DNA from: Flavobacterium anhuiense
GTDB taxonomy: Bacteria; Bacteroidota; Bacteroidia; Flavobacteriales; Flavobacteriaceae
Assembly: GCF_004151235.1 (NCBI RefSeq)
Contig: NZ_JUIV01000005.1
Location: 1 to 64,000 of the forward strand
Reading direction: 5' to 3'
Length of the DNA stretch: 64,000 nucleotides
Of the stretch, positions 34,455-43,819 are shown in pieces. The notes beneath the pieces are model-generated. The model was not told the DNA's origin and did not search any database. It saw only the letters and a program-made list of their open reading frames with translations. The translations under genes and the position numbers were made by a program. Each line of letters starts with the position of its first letter. The stretch's first letter is position 1.

Positions 34455-34814
34455 ATGAAACCCACTAAGTTCATATATATCGTTCTACTTTCGTTGCTTT
34501 GTTTTTTCAGAGGCACCGAAACGTATTCGCCGATTTATACTTTCAGCAGCTGTATTACTTTAGATAGCGTTGCCGCAGACGACACGCAGATTTTTTCTTC
34601 CGACTTTTCTTCTTCTAAAAATTTAGAAGTTCATTATAAGCTCAAAAAGAAAATGAAATGCAGAGCGACTACTTTAGAACAAAGTACGATCAAAGCTCCG
34701 TATTTCAGCAATTTGGTTAATTTCAAGCTTTATAAAGAAAGCTTAATCTATGGTATAGCTTCAATATACCATATCGAAAGGCATCCCCATCTTCATTTGT
34801 ACCAACTTTTCTAG
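34455..34814 (+). CDS. Small secreted protein upstream of the efflux operon
   Basis: This 119-residue protein has a leader (MKPTKFIYIVLLSLLCFF). The remainder has few recognisable features. It is preceded by a promoter and followed by a hairpin (34976-35003) before the efflux operon, on the same strand. No family is recognised. It may be a leader-encoded small protein of the efflux locus or a poorly conserved gene; the coding call is moderate. Confidence 0.45.
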   Translation: MKPTKFIYIVLLSLLCFFRGTETYSPIYTFSSCITLDSVAADDTQIFSSDFSSSKNLEVHYKLKKKMKCRATTLEQSTIKAPYFSNLVNFKLYKESLIYGIASIYHIERHPHLHLYQLF

Positions 34815-34975
34815 GCTGCAAAATTTCGTCGTTTTTATATTCTAGTATTCTGGAACAATACCTCATTTACGTATGTGATTGAGCTGATATTGCTATAAAA
34901 ACATTTCTCTAAAACGGTACTTTTTCAAAAAGAGAAGCATCTGTACGCCTTATTATTTTCAAAATCCAAATTCAG

Positions 34976-35003
34976 ACTCCCGATATATTAGTATCAAGGG
35001 AGT
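34976..35003 (+). terminator. Hairpin upstream of the efflux operon
   Basis: ACTCCC pairs with GGGAGT, with an inner GATA/TATC continuation. There is no T run. It lies 29 nt before the adaptor start and could instead regulate translation of the adaptor. Confidence 0.4.
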
Positions 35004-35032
35004 ACATCTATTTATTCAAAAATTTAAACCTA

Positions 35033-36127
35033 ATGATGAGCATTTATAAAAATCCATTCCTTTTATGCACCTTGGCTTTATTCGTTTTAGTCTCGTGCGG
35101 AGATAAAGCAAAAAAAGATTTAAACAACATAAAAACAGTTCCTGTTTATAAGGTAACTCTAAAAGACACCATAGTTTCGAGCAAATTTGTTGCCGATGTA
35201 CATGCTAAAAACAATGTAGAAATTCACGTTCGCATTCCTGGTTTATTAGACAAAGTTTACGTTAGCGAAGGACAAAAAGTAAAAAAAGGACAGATCCTTT
35301 TTAAAATAAGCGACGTTGAACTTCAGATTCAATTGCTAAAAGCCGAAGCCGTTTACAAAAGTGCAAAAGCCGATTTAAGAATTGCAACGGTAGAATTGGA
35401 ACAGGCTCAAACCCTTTTCAATAAAAAAGTAATTGCAGATAAAGAATTAGAATTATCTAAAGCAAAATATGAAGCTGCTTCCGCGAAAGTAGCACACGCA
35501 GTTGCCGAAAGAAAAGCTATCAACCAACAAATTAGCTTTACCACAATTCGCGCTCCATTTGACGGAACAGTTGACCGTATTCCGTTCAAAGAAGGAAGTT
35601 TAGTTGAAAACGGTTCATTATTGACCACTGTTTCTCAATTGGACGACGTTTACGCTTATTTCTCAATTCCTGAGAATACCTATTTCCAAATGATGGAAGA
35701 CAAAACTTTAAACACGCATGGCGATATCAAATTGGTATTGCCAAACGGACAAGTTTATGATCAAAAAGGAGAATTAAGAACTGCCGATGGAGAAATCGAC
35801 AGACAAACGGGTTCTATTCAATACAAAGCAAAATTCCATAACCCGCAAGGATTTATCAAACATGGAACTTCTGGAAAACTGATTATTTCAGAACCCAAAA
35901 CCAATGCAATTTTAATTCCGCAGAAAGCAGTTTTTTCTATTCAGGACAAACAATACGTTTTCCGCGTGAACAAAGATGGAGTAGTTAAAATGACAAATGT
36001 TACAATCGAAACGACTCTAGATGATGTGTATATCTTGAACGAAGGTCTAAAAAGCGACGACCTAATCGTGCAAGAAGGCACGCAATCATTGAGAGACGGC
36101 GATAAAATCAACATGAAACAAATGTAG
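35033..36127 (+). CDS. RND efflux periplasmic adaptor lipoprotein
   Basis: This 364-residue membrane-fusion protein (AcrA/MexA family) has the lipobox VLVSC at Cys22. Barrel-sandwich halves are visible in VRIPGLLDKVYVSEGQKVKKGQIL and TTIRAPFDGTVDRIPFKEGS. A coiled hairpin lies between (LLKAEAVYKSAKADLRIATVELEQAQTLF). It links the inner-membrane pump to the outer-membrane channel. It is the first gene of the operon adaptor-pump-channel, with 50 nt to the pump gene. Confidence 0.92.
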   Translation: MMSIYKNPFLLCTLALFVLVSCGDKAKKDLNNIKTVPVYKVTLKDTIVSSKFVADVHAKNNVEIHVRIPGLLDKVYVSEGQKVKKGQILFKISDVELQIQLLKAEAVYKSAKADLRIATVELEQAQTLFNKKVIADKELELSKAKYEAASAKVAHAVAERKAINQQISFTTIRAPFDGTVDRIPFKEGSLVENGSLLTTVSQLDDVYAYFSIPENTYFQMMEDKTLNTHGDIKLVLPNGQVYDQKGELRTADGEIDRQTGSIQYKAKFHNPQGFIKHGTSGKLIISEPKTNAILIPQKAVFSIQDKQYVFRVNKDGVVKMTNVTIETTLDDVYILNEGLKSDDLIVQEGTQSLRDGDKINMKQM

Positions 36128-36177
36128 ATTATCGATCTGTAAAACAGTTATTTAATTATTTATCTAAAACATTTAAA

Positions 36178-39100
36178 ATGATAGAGCTATTTATCAGGAG
36201 GAAAATATTGTCATTAATCATCTCGGTTATGATAGTCCTTCTAGGATTGCTGGCGTTGTTTCAGCTTCCTATTACCCAATTCCCAGACATTGTACCACCG
36301 TCTGTAACCGTTACAGCAAAATATACAGGAGCAAACGCAGAAGTTTCGGCCAATGCCGTCGCCCTTCCGTTAGAAAGAGCCATAAATGGAGTTCCCGGAA
36401 TGACGTATATGTCAACCGTAACTTCCAACGATGGTTTAACTTTAATTCAGGTTTTCTTCGAAGTAGGAACCGATCCCGATCTGGCTGCCGTAAACGTGCA
36501 GAACAGAGTTACCACGATTCTTGATGAACTTCCAGAAGAGGTAATTCGTGCCGGAGTTACAACCGAAAAAGAGGTAAACAGTATGTTAATGTACTTGAAC
36601 ATTACGAGTACCGACAAAACTCAGGATGAGCAGTTTATCTTCAACTTTACCGATATTAATATCCTTCAGGAATTAAAACGTATTGATGGTGTCGGGCGTG
36701 CCGAAATCATGGGGCAGAAAGAATATTCGATGCGTGTTTGGCTAGATCCACAAAAGATGCTTTCGTATAATATTTCAGCAAATGAAGTTATTAATTCACT
36801 TCAAAAACAAAACATTTCTGCCGCGCCGGGTAAAGTCGGTGAAGGTTCAGGACAAATGAACAATCAGCTTCAATACGTAATTAAGTACGGCGGAAAATTC
36901 TTTGAACCAAAACAATACGAAGAAATTCCGTTGAGAGCCAATCCAGACGGAACAATCTTAAGATTGAAAGACATTTCGAAAATTGAATTTGGTGCGATGA
37001 GTTACGGAATGGTTTCTAAAACCGACGGAAAACCTTCGGCATCGATCATGCTAAAACAGCGTCCGGGTTCTAACGCTTCTGAAGTTATTGCCAGCGTAAA
37101 AGAAAAAATGGCTGAATTGAAAGTCTCTTCTTTTCCTCCTGGAATGGAATTTAACATTGCGTACGACGTTTCGCGTTTCCTTGACGCTTCGATTCATGAA
37201 GTTTTGAGAACATTGGTTGAAGCTTTTATTTTGGTGGCATTCGTCGTTTTCCTTTTCCTTCAAGATTGGAGATCGACTTTAATTCCAGTATTAGCAGTTC
37301 CTGTAGCGCTTATTGGTTCGTTTACCTTTATGTCGATGATGGGATTCTCGATTAACTTGCTGACGCTTTTTGCTTTGGTACTTTCCATCGGAATTGTGGT
37401 CGATAACGCGATTGTCGTCGTCGAAGCCGTTCACGTAAAAATCTCCGAAGAACATATGTCGCCAATGGAAGCTACCATTAGTGCCATGAAAGAAATTACA
37501 GGTGCCGTTATCGCAATTACGATTGTAATGGCTGCCGTGTTTATTCCGGTTGCATTCTTGAGTGGTCCTGTTGGAGTTTTCTACAGGCAGTTCTCATTGA
37601 CAATGGCAATTAGTATCGTGATTTCGGGTATTAATGCCCTTACGCTTACTCCTGCCCTTTGTGCGATTATGCTAAAAGCGCATGATCCTAACAAAGAGAA
37701 AAAATCATTATTAGACCGTTTCTTCCATAGATTCAATCATTGGTTTGACAACATTACCTCAAAATACATCAAAGTATTGGTGAAATTTGCTGATCGCAAC
37801 ACCGTTACTGTTGGTTTATTAGTACTTTTTTGCGTATTAACTTGGGGAACAACCAAATTCTTAGCGTCAGGATTTATCCCTACTGAAGATCAGGGAATGG
37901 TTTACGTGAGTGTTACAACACCTCAGGGAGCAACCGTAGAACGTACCGAAAAAGCTTTGGACGAAGTAACCAAAATTGCTCAAGGAATTAAAGGTGTCGA
38001 CAACGTAACGACTCTTGCGGGATATAGTATTGTAACCGAAATCGCGGGAGCTTCGTACGGAATGGGAATGATCAACTTAAAAGACTGGAGCGAACGTGAT
38101 ATTTCGGTTACCGAGTTTATGGCGGAACTTACCGAAAAAACAAAAAACATTACCGATGCACAAATCGAGATTTTTGCACCGCCAACCGTTCCTGGTTTTG
38201 GTAACACCAGTGGTTTCGAGCTTCGTTTGCTGGATAAATCTGGAGGAAGCATTACCAATACCGATAAAGTAACCAAAGAATTCATAAAAGAATTAAATGC
38301 TTCGCCAGAAATTCAGAACTCATTTTCGAGTTTTGATGCTACTTTCCCGCAATATTTAATTCACATTGATTATGATTTGGCAGCGAAAAAAGGAATTTCG
38401 GTAGACAATGCCATGAGCACTTTGCAGACGATGTTAGGTTCTTTTTATGCAACCAACTTTATTCGTTTCTCTCAAATGTATAAAGTAATGGTTCAGGCAA
38501 GTCCACAATTCCGTCAAAATCCAGAAAGTATTTTGGATATGTATTTGAAAAATGATGCAGGCGAAATGGTTCCGTTTTCTACTTTCATTAAATTAGAAAG
38601 AGTTTACGGACCAGAAGTTTTAACGCGTTACAACATGTACATGTCGGCTATGATTAACGGTGAACCAGCCGAAGGTTACAGTTCTGGAGATGCCATTGCC
38701 GCTGTTGAAAAAATTGCTGCAGAAAAACTGCCTAGCCGTTTTGAATTAGAATGGTCTGGTATGACACGTGAAGAGATTTTATCAGGAAACCAAACCATCT
38801 ACATTTTTGCGCTTTGTATACTATTTGTATACTTATTGCTTGCTGCACAATACGAAAGTTTATTGCTTCCTTTCCCAGTATTATTAAGTCTTCCGGTTGG
38901 AGTTTTCGGTTCTTACATCGCACTTGTGATGGTCGGACTGGATAATAACATTTACGCGCAAGTAGCACTCGTCATGCTGATTGGTCTGCTCGCCAAAAAT
39001 GCCATTTTGATTGTCGAATTCGCCATGGCGCAAAACAAACTCGGACGTGATATTGTCGAAGCCGCGATTGAAGGAGCCAGACTTCGTTTCCGACCAATTT

Positions 39101-39300
39101 TGATGACCTCTTTTGCTTTTATTTCAGGATTGATTCCGCTTTGTATCGCTTCTGGTGCGGGTGCAATTGGTAACCGTTCGATCGGAACTGCTGCTGCGGG
39201 CGGAATGTTAATCGGAACCGTATTTGGTCTTTTAATCATTCCTGGACTTTACATACTGTTTGCAAAATTGGAAAAACGAATGAGTAAGTCAAACAATTAA
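36178..39300 (+). CDS. RND multidrug efflux pump, HAE1/AcrB family
   Basis: This 1040-residue inner-membrane pump has the full RND layout: two halves of six transmembrane segments with large periplasmic loops after TM1 and TM7. The N-terminus FIRRKILSLIISVMIVLLGLLALFQLPITQFPDI is typical. The proton-relay Asp pair lies in TM4 (LSIGIVVDNAIVVVEAV), and GLLAKNAILIVEFA marks TM10. Substrates are probably drugs, detergents or dyes; the sequence does not specify which. It lies between its adaptor and channel, so the locus encodes a complete tripartite pump. Confidence 0.95.
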   Translation: MIELFIRRKILSLIISVMIVLLGLLALFQLPITQFPDIVPPSVTVTAKYTGANAEVSANAVALPLERAINGVPGMTYMSTVTSNDGLTLIQVFFEVGTDPDLAAVNVQNRVTTILDELPEEVIRAGVTTEKEVNSMLMYLNITSTDKTQDEQFIFNFTDINILQELKRIDGVGRAEIMGQKEYSMRVWLDPQKMLSYNISANEVINSLQKQNISAAPGKVGEGSGQMNNQLQYVIKYGGKFFEPKQYEEIPLRANPDGTILRLKDISKIEFGAMSYGMVSKTDGKPSASIMLKQRPGSNASEVIASVKEKMAELKVSSFPPGMEFNIAYDVSRFLDASIHEVLRTLVEAFILVAFVVFLFLQDWRSTLIPVLAVPVALIGSFTFMSMMGFSINLLTLFALVLSIGIVVDNAIVVVEAVHVKISEEHMSPMEATISAMKEITGAVIAITIVMAAVFIPVAFLSGPVGVFYRQFSLTMAISIVISGINALTLTPALCAIMLKAHDPNKEKKSLLDRFFHRFNHWFDNITSKYIKVLVKFADRNTVTVGLLVLFCVLTWGTTKFLASGFIPTEDQGMVYVSVTTPQGATVERTEKALDEVTKIAQGIKGVDNVTTLAGYSIVTEIAGASYGMGMINLKDWSERDISVTEFMAELTEKTKNITDAQIEIFAPPTVPGFGNTSGFELRLLDKSGGSITNTDKVTKEFIKELNASPEIQNSFSSFDATFPQYLIHIDYDLAAKKGISVDNAMSTLQTMLGSFYATNFIRFSQMYKVMVQASPQFRQNPESILDMYLKNDAGEMVPFSTFIKLERVYGPEVLTRYNMYMSAMINGEPAEGYSSGDAIAAVEKIAAEKLPSRFELEWSGMTREEILSGNQTIYIFALCILFVYLLLAAQYESLLLPFPVLLSLPVGVFGSYIALVMVGLDNNIYAQVALVMLIGLLAKNAILIVEFAMAQNKLGRDIVEAAIEGARLRFRPILMTSFAFISGLIPLCIASGAGAIGNRSIGTAAAGGMLIGTVFGLLIIPGLYILFAKLEKRMSKSNN

Positions 39301-39334
39301 TTCGTTGAGCAAAATCGAGTAAATAAATCTAATT

Positions 39335-39436
39335 TGATCTGCAACAATCTTTTAAAATCTGCGTGAAACATTTTTTGTGCATAGATTTTTTCACGCAGAT
39401 TAATACAGATTAAAGCAGATTTACACAGATTAATCT
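39335..39436. repeat. CGCAGATT-family inverted repeat inside the efflux operon
   Basis: AAATCTGCGTGAAA and TTTTTTCACGCAGATT lie between the pump and channel genes, followed by further CAGATTAA units. It separates the last gene by 192 nt and could attenuate its expression. Confidence 0.65.
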
Positions 39437-39492
39437 AAACTAATTAATACGATTGAAAAATGCTTAGCAGATAGAACAAATAAAATTAAACA

Positions 39493-40977
39493 ATGAAAAA
39501 CATATTAAATCAATATAAAAATACTGATGTGATAAGGACAACCAAAAGTGCCGTTATAATAACCGGGATTTTACTTTTAACGGCTTGTTCTGCACCAAAA
39601 GTCAGTAACAAACTAGAGGCTGCAAAACTTCCAGAGAATTTTGATGCACAAAGAAAAGAAACTTCAAGCAAGAATTTCATTCCGTTAAAAACGGAAACCT
39701 TTTTTAAAGACCCGAAATTAGAGGAATTATTAAAGAAAGCCATTGCCAAGAATCCTGATTATTTAATCATGCAAGAAAGAATTCTGATTGCCAATTCGCA
39801 TTTAAAAGTAGCAAAACTGGCGCTTCTTCCCTCTTTAGATTTTGTTGCCGATGCATCTGGAACACATTACGGAAAATACACGATGGAAGGCGTTGGTAAC
39901 TTCGATACTAACTTTTCTCAGAATATTACAGACAAGCAAAAAATCAATGAAAATGTTTCTCCTAACTTTTTTCTGGGAGCGAAAGTTTCTTGGGAAGCTG
40001 ATATTTGGGGAAAACTGAGCAATCGTAAAAAAGCGGCACAACAACGTTTTTTTGCTTCTCAGCAAGGAATGCGTTTGCTTCAAACACGTCTTTTAGGCGA
40101 TATTGCCGACTTATATTTCAAATTGATCGCTTTAGACAAACAAGCTGCTATTTACGATAACAACTTGAAAACGCAAGAAAAAGCATTGGATATTGTTTCG
40201 GCTCAAAGATCAGTAGGAAAAGCGACAGAATTGGCTGTACAGCAGTTTAATGCGCAAAACAATAACATTCATGCCGAAGCTTCAGAATTAAAATTAAGCA
40301 TCGATCAGACTGAAAAAGCTTTATTGACACTTTTAGGTGAATATGGTGGAAAAGTTGACAGAAGTAGCGACTTTCTAGCGGGACATTTAGAAGTTTTAAA
40401 CCAAAAAATAAGCGTAGATTCTATCATTCATAAAAGACCAGACGTATCTGAAGCTTACTTTGAATTGCTTGCCAGCAATGCTGATGCAAAATCGGCTCGT
40501 GCTGCGTTTTTTCCGACTGTAAATCTAGGCGGTTATGCAGGTTTCAATTCGTTTTCATTCAACACCCTTTTTGATGCAGGTTCTTTCGCTTGGCAATTAT
40601 TGGGCGGATTAACGGCTCCTGTTTTTAACAAAGGACAAATCAAACAAGAATTTTATGTTTCTAATAGAAGACAGGAAATTTCATTTCTTCAATATCAAAA
40701 TGCCGTAACAACCGCTTTTAACGAGTTAAGTGCTTTACTGCATAGAAATGAAGCTTACGAAGATGTTTTAAAATACAAACTAAACGAAATTGATCATCTC
40801 GAAATTGCAGTAAATGTCTCAAACGATTTGTATTTGAGCGGTTATGCCAATTATCTGGAAATCATCAATGCGCAAAAAAATAAATTGCAAGCCGAATTGG
40901 ATTTTGTTGACATCCAACTTCGAAATGCAAACTCACAAGTATTGCTTTACAAAGCTTTAGGCGGAGGAATAAATTAG
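39493..40977 (+). CDS. Outer-membrane efflux channel lipoprotein (TolC/NodT type)
   Basis: This 494-residue outer-membrane factor has lipobox LLTAC (Cys32) and the paired OEP repeats: LEELLKKAIAKNPDYLIMQERI with LLPSLDFVADA, and the second half with RPDVSEAYFELLASNADAKSARAAFFPTVNLGGYAG. It is the channel for the pump at 36178. A long helical stretch (residues ~180-260) is expected to form the periplasmic tunnel. A strong terminator follows. Confidence 0.93.
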   Translation: MKNILNQYKNTDVIRTTKSAVIITGILLLTACSAPKVSNKLEAAKLPENFDAQRKETSSKNFIPLKTETFFKDPKLEELLKKAIAKNPDYLIMQERILIANSHLKVAKLALLPSLDFVADASGTHYGKYTMEGVGNFDTNFSQNITDKQKINENVSPNFFLGAKVSWEADIWGKLSNRKKAAQQRFFASQQGMRLLQTRLLGDIADLYFKLIALDKQAAIYDNNLKTQEKALDIVSAQRSVGKATELAVQQFNAQNNNIHAEASELKLSIDQTEKALLTLLGEYGGKVDRSSDFLAGHLEVLNQKISVDSIIHKRPDVSEAYFELLASNADAKSARAAFFPTVNLGGYAGFNSFSFNTLFDAGSFAWQLLGGLTAPVFNKGQIKQEFYVSNRRQEISFLQYQNAVTTAFNELSALLHRNEAYEDVLKYKLNEIDHLEIAVNVSNDLYLSGYANYLEIINAQKNKLQAELDFVDIQLRNANSQVLLYKALGGGIN

Positions 40978-41037
40978 TTTATATGTTGGTCAAAAATGGC
41001 TTCTGTTTATAATAGCTCATCGCAGAGGCTATTTTAT

Positions 41038-41069
41038 ATCCCATTTCTTTTGAAATGGGATTTTTTTTT
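41038..41069 (+). terminator. Intrinsic terminator of the efflux operon
   Basis: ATCCCATTTC pairs with GAAATGGGAT across TTTT and is followed by nine T residues. Confidence 0.88.
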
Positions 41070-41132
41070 AAAACAAACACTCATTTTACTGTTTACTTTT
41101 TACCTTTATTCCAAAATACTAAAATTCCGTTG

Positions 41133-41693
41133 ATGGATATTTCCAAAATTCTTGATCACATACACCAACTTCCTGAGCAATCTAAGTTCGCTTTGCAAAA
41201 CAATGTTACAGAAATAGCGTTTTCTAAAGGACATATTTTGCTAAAAGCCAATAAAATAGAACCGAATATTTATTTTATAAAAAAAGGACTGGTTAGAGCT
41301 TTTATAGAACGAGATAATGAAGTTACTTTTTGGTTTGGAAAAGAAGGCGAAACCGTCATTTCGATGAAAAGTTATGTTGAAGACCAACCCGGATATGAAA
41401 CTATCGAACTTTTGGAAGACTGCGAGTTGTACGAACTCAAAACGGAAAACTTAAGAAAGCTCTTCAGCGAAGACGTTCACATAGCTAATTGGGGAAGAAA
41501 ATTTGCTGAAAAAGAACTCATAAAAACCGAAGAACGTTTGATTTCTAAACAATTCAAAAATGCTTCTGAACGCTATTTAGAATTAATGAAAGATCATCCC
41601 GAACTGCTACAAAGAGTTCAATTAGGACATATTGCCTCTTATTTGGGAATTACACAAGTCAGTTTAAGCAGAATACGTGCAGAATTAAAATAA
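41133..41693 (+). CDS. Crp/Fnr-family transcriptional regulator
   Basis: The frame opens at 41055, but that start lies in the upstream terminator. The ATG at 41133 (MDISKILDHI) gives 186 residues. The N-terminal cyclic-nucleotide-binding-like barrel has GHILLKANKIEPNIYFIKKG and FWFGKEGETVISMKSY. The C-terminal helix-turn-helix reads LGHIASYLGITQVSLSRIRAEL. The ligand pocket lacks clear cAMP residues, as usual in this Bacteroidetes subgroup. A plausible target is the SMR exporter directly downstream (73 nt gap), but both could be independent. Confidence 0.88.
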   Translation: MDISKILDHIHQLPEQSKFALQNNVTEIAFSKGHILLKANKIEPNIYFIKKGLVRAFIERDNEVTFWFGKEGETVISMKSYVEDQPGYETIELLEDCELYELKTENLRKLFSEDVHIANWGRKFAEKELIKTEERLISKQFKNASERYLELMKDHPELLQRVQLGHIASYLGITQVSLSRIRAELK

Positions 41694-41766
41694 CTTCATT
41701 TTTTATCATTTGTTAATTTTTTTCTGCATTTCATAAAGGAACTTTGCACCACAAAATTTTAACTAT

Positions 41767-42093
41767 ATGAACTGGATTATTTTAATCATCGCGGGTCTAT
41801 TTGAAGTAGCATTCGCCTCATGTCTCGGAAAAGCAAAAGCAACAACTGGAACTGAAATGTATTATTGGTATATCGGATTCTTTATTTCATTAACTTTAAG
41901 TATGCTTTTACTAATGAAAGCCACAGAAACGCTTCCTTTAGGAACTGCTTACGCTGTTTGGACAGGAATTGGTGCTGTTGGAACAGTTTTAGTCGGTATT
42001 TTTGTTTTTAAAGAACCTGCAGCTTTCTGGAGATTGTTCTTTTTGGCGACTTTAGTTGGTTCTATTGTTGGTTTAAAAGCAGTTTCTCACTAA
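41767..42093 (+). CDS. sugE: SMR transporter, SugE/Gdx-type guanidinium exporter
   Basis: This 108-residue protein has four transmembrane segments and belongs to the small multidrug resistance family. The conserved Glu is E13 in IIAGLFEVAFA. The segment LPLGTAYAVWTGIGAVGT is the hallmark of the SugE/Gdx branch, which exports guanidinium by proton exchange, rather than of EmrE-type drug pumps. The ending GLKAVSH also matches that branch. No guanidine riboswitch is evident upstream, where only 73 nt are available. Two repeat hairpins follow. Confidence 0.88.
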   Translation: MNWIILIIAGLFEVAFASCLGKAKATTGTEMYYWYIGFFISLTLSMLLLMKATETLPLGTAYAVWTGIGAVGTVLVGIFVFKEPAAFWRLFFLATLVGSIVGLKAVSH

Positions 42094-42118
42094 AAAATAT
42101 ATTTTACGAATTGAATAT

Positions 42119-42156
42119 AACTTTGTCAAAGTTTTGAACTTTGACAAAGTTTTTTG
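42119..42156 (+). terminator. Intrinsic terminator of the SMR gene
   Basis: AACTTTGTCAAAGTT pairs with AACTTTGACAAAGTT and runs into T residues, 26 nt after the stop. The same hairpin occurs again at 42299-42333, on the other side of a REP element. Confidence 0.7.
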
Positions 42157-42185
42157 TTTTTAAAGACATCGCATTTTCCACAATC

Positions 42186-42333
42186 TTGTCATTCTGAGGA
42201 ACGAAGAATCACACGCGGGATTCGACAAAGATTGGAGAAATTCGATACGGAGTTACTAGTGTGATTCTTCGTTCCTCAGAATGACAAACCGTTTCTTGAA
42301 CTTTGTCAAAGTTTAAAACTTTGACAAAGTTTT
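42186..42333. repeat. REP-like element copy 4 plus duplicated AACTTTGTCAAAG hairpin
   Basis: TTGTCATTCTGAGGAACGAA at 42186 faces TTCGTTCCTCAGAATGACAA ending at 42287, a long perfect stem that also includes ACAAAGATTGGAGAAATTC inside. It is followed at 42299-42333 by a second copy of the AACTTTGTCAAAG hairpin at 42119. With that first hairpin they form a nested, symmetric block filling most of 42094-42442. No gene is seen. Confidence 0.8.
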
Positions 42334-42406
42334 CGACTTCACACACTAATGCAATTTCAGCATCACATGATAAAAAAATAGCATTTTACCTCATTATTCT
42401 CTCTTT

Positions 42407-42414
42407 TATCTTTG
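42407..42414 (+). promoter_or_regulatory. -7 element of the ElaA-like acetyltransferase gene
   Basis: TATCTTTG matches TAnnTTTG and lies 28 nt before the ATG at 42443. The -33 part (around TTTTA at 42384) is weaker. Confidence 0.6.
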
Positions 42415-42442
42415 TCAAAAAAATAAAAGCCTAAAATAAAAA

Positions 42443-42889
42443 ATGACATTTAGCCATTCCATTAAATCTTTTGATGAATTAACTAATCACGAATTATACA
42501 ATATGCTACGTTTAAGAAGCGATGTATTTGTCGTCGAACAAAACTGCCCTTACCTTGATTTAGACAATAAAGACCAAAAAGGTTTTCATTTATTGTATTA
42601 TGTCGATAATGAATTGGCAGGTGTGACACGTTTGCTTCCTAAAGGAGTTTCTTATGAAGAAATTTCTATAGGAAGAGTTGTAATTGCAAAATCTCACCGT
42701 GGATTAGGTTTAGGAGTAAAACTAATGGAAGCTTCGATTGCAGGCTGCGAAGAAAAATTTGGAAAAAATCATATCCGAATCAGTGCGCAATACCATTTAT
42801 CCAAATTCTATCAATCGTTAGGTTTTGTAGAACAAGGAGAAGTTTATGATGAAGACGGAATTCCGCATATTGGAATGCTAAGAGCTTAA
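42443..42889 (+). CDS. elaA: ElaA-like GNAT acetyltransferase
   Basis: This 148-residue protein has the ElaA signatures: MLRLRSDVFVVEQNCPYLDLD near the N-terminus and YQSLGFVEQGEVYDEDGIPHIGMLRA at the C-terminus. The acetyl-CoA loop is IGRVVIAKSHRGLGLGVKLM, matching Q/RxxGxG. Substrate is unknown for the family. It stands alone between repeat elements and a convergent LysR gene (4 nt between the stops). Confidence 0.9.
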   Translation: MTFSHSIKSFDELTNHELYNMLRLRSDVFVVEQNCPYLDLDNKDQKGFHLLYYVDNELAGVTRLLPKGVSYEEISIGRVVIAKSHRGLGLGVKLMEASIAGCEEKFGKNHIRISAQYHLSKFYQSLGFVEQGEVYDEDGIPHIGMLRA

Positions 42890-42893
42890 CGAT

Positions 42894-43757
42894 TTATGGA
42901 ATAATCAATTTTAAAACATTGGAAAGCACGGGATTATGATCTTCGGTTCTCCAATTGACATATAAATCGGTTTCTAGCGGCAATTTTATAAATCGAATTC
43001 CTGGAATTTCATGAAAGACATACGAATCGGGCAAAATTGCGATTCCAAGTCCTTTTCGAACCAAAGCAATTATAGAAGAACCAAATTCAGATTGAAGATA
43101 AGGTTCTGGTGCGTTCTCCAAAGAATTGAATAATCTCTGAATAAGGTCGCTGTAACTGCTTCCGTCGTCATTAGTTGGCAAAATAAATTTCTGAGAAGCG
43201 AGGGTTTCTTTAGTCAGATCTTCAAGTTTTTGGTAAGGATGATTCTCTGGAACGACAACTGCTAAGTGATCGGTATAGATTTTTTGAGATTGAATATCTT
43301 TTGCATTATTAATATCTCTGGTAATCGCCAGATCAATTTTATAATTTCGCAGAAAATCCTGCTGATTCTCGTACAGCACCTGAACCAGTTTGATTTTTAG
43401 TTTTGGAAAAGCTTCTGAAATACGCGACAAAATTTCGGGCATGAGAGAAGCCGAAATAGAATCGGGATGAGAAATGGTAATAGTACCGCTCTCCCCCAAC
43501 TGAATCTGGCGAGCAGATTGATGAATAAATTCCAATTTACTCAATTCTACCTCCCATTTTTCTTTTAAGAATTCGCCAGCGGCAGTCAGTTTAACATTGC
43601 GTTTATTCCGCTCAAACAACTGAACGCCTAGTTGATTCTCAAGAGACTGAATCTGACGGCTGAGTGCTGATTGTGTAATATTCATTTTTCCGGCGGTGTT
43701 CCAGAAATGAAGTTCGCGGGCCAAAGCCAAAAAATATTTTATCTGCTGTAAATCCAT
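42894..43757 (-). CDS. LysR-family transcriptional regulator
   Basis: This 287-residue regulator has the LysR winged helix (ALARELHFWNTAGKMNITQSALSRQIQSLENQLG) and the periplasmic-binding-like effector domain (PDSISASLMPEILSRISEAFPKLKI, VVVPENHPY). No OxyR-type cysteine pair is present. It is divergent from a GNAT/EamA gene pair and a dyad with a repeated ACGCATTA half-site sits in the shared region, so it probably controls that operon and itself. Confidence 0.88.
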   Translation of the reverse strand: MDLQQIKYFLALARELHFWNTAGKMNITQSALSRQIQSLENQLGVQLFERNKRNVKLTAAGEFLKEKWEVELSKLEFIHQSARQIQLGESGTITISHPDSISASLMPEILSRISEAFPKLKIKLVQVLYENQQDFLRNYKIDLAITRDINNAKDIQSQKIYTDHLAVVVPENHPYQKLEDLTKETLASQKFILPTNDDGSSYSDLIQRLFNSLENAPEPYLQSEFGSSIIALVRKGLGIAILPDSYVFHEIPGIRFIKLPLETDLYVNWRTEDHNPVLSNVLKLIIP

Positions 43758-43808
43758 TGATGCAATTTACGCATTATCACAAACAAAAAATAGCTTTTAA
43801 CGCATTAA
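43758..43808. promoter_or_regulatory. Divergent dyad between LysR gene and GNAT/EamA operon
   Basis: TGATGCAATTTACGCATTATCA (given in parts: TGATGCAATTT then ACGCATTATCA) at 43758-43779 contains ATGC-N7-GCAT, a T-N11-A type LysR box. The ACGCATTA half recurs at 43799-43806. The box directly abuts the LysR start codon, fitting autorepression and activation of the divergent operon. Confidence 0.55.
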
Positions 43809-43819
43809 AGAAATAAAAA

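Noticed and set aside
41694..41766. Guanidine riboswitch before the SugE/Gdx-type gene
   Set aside because: Only 73 AT-rich bases are available and no conserved riboswitch core is visible.
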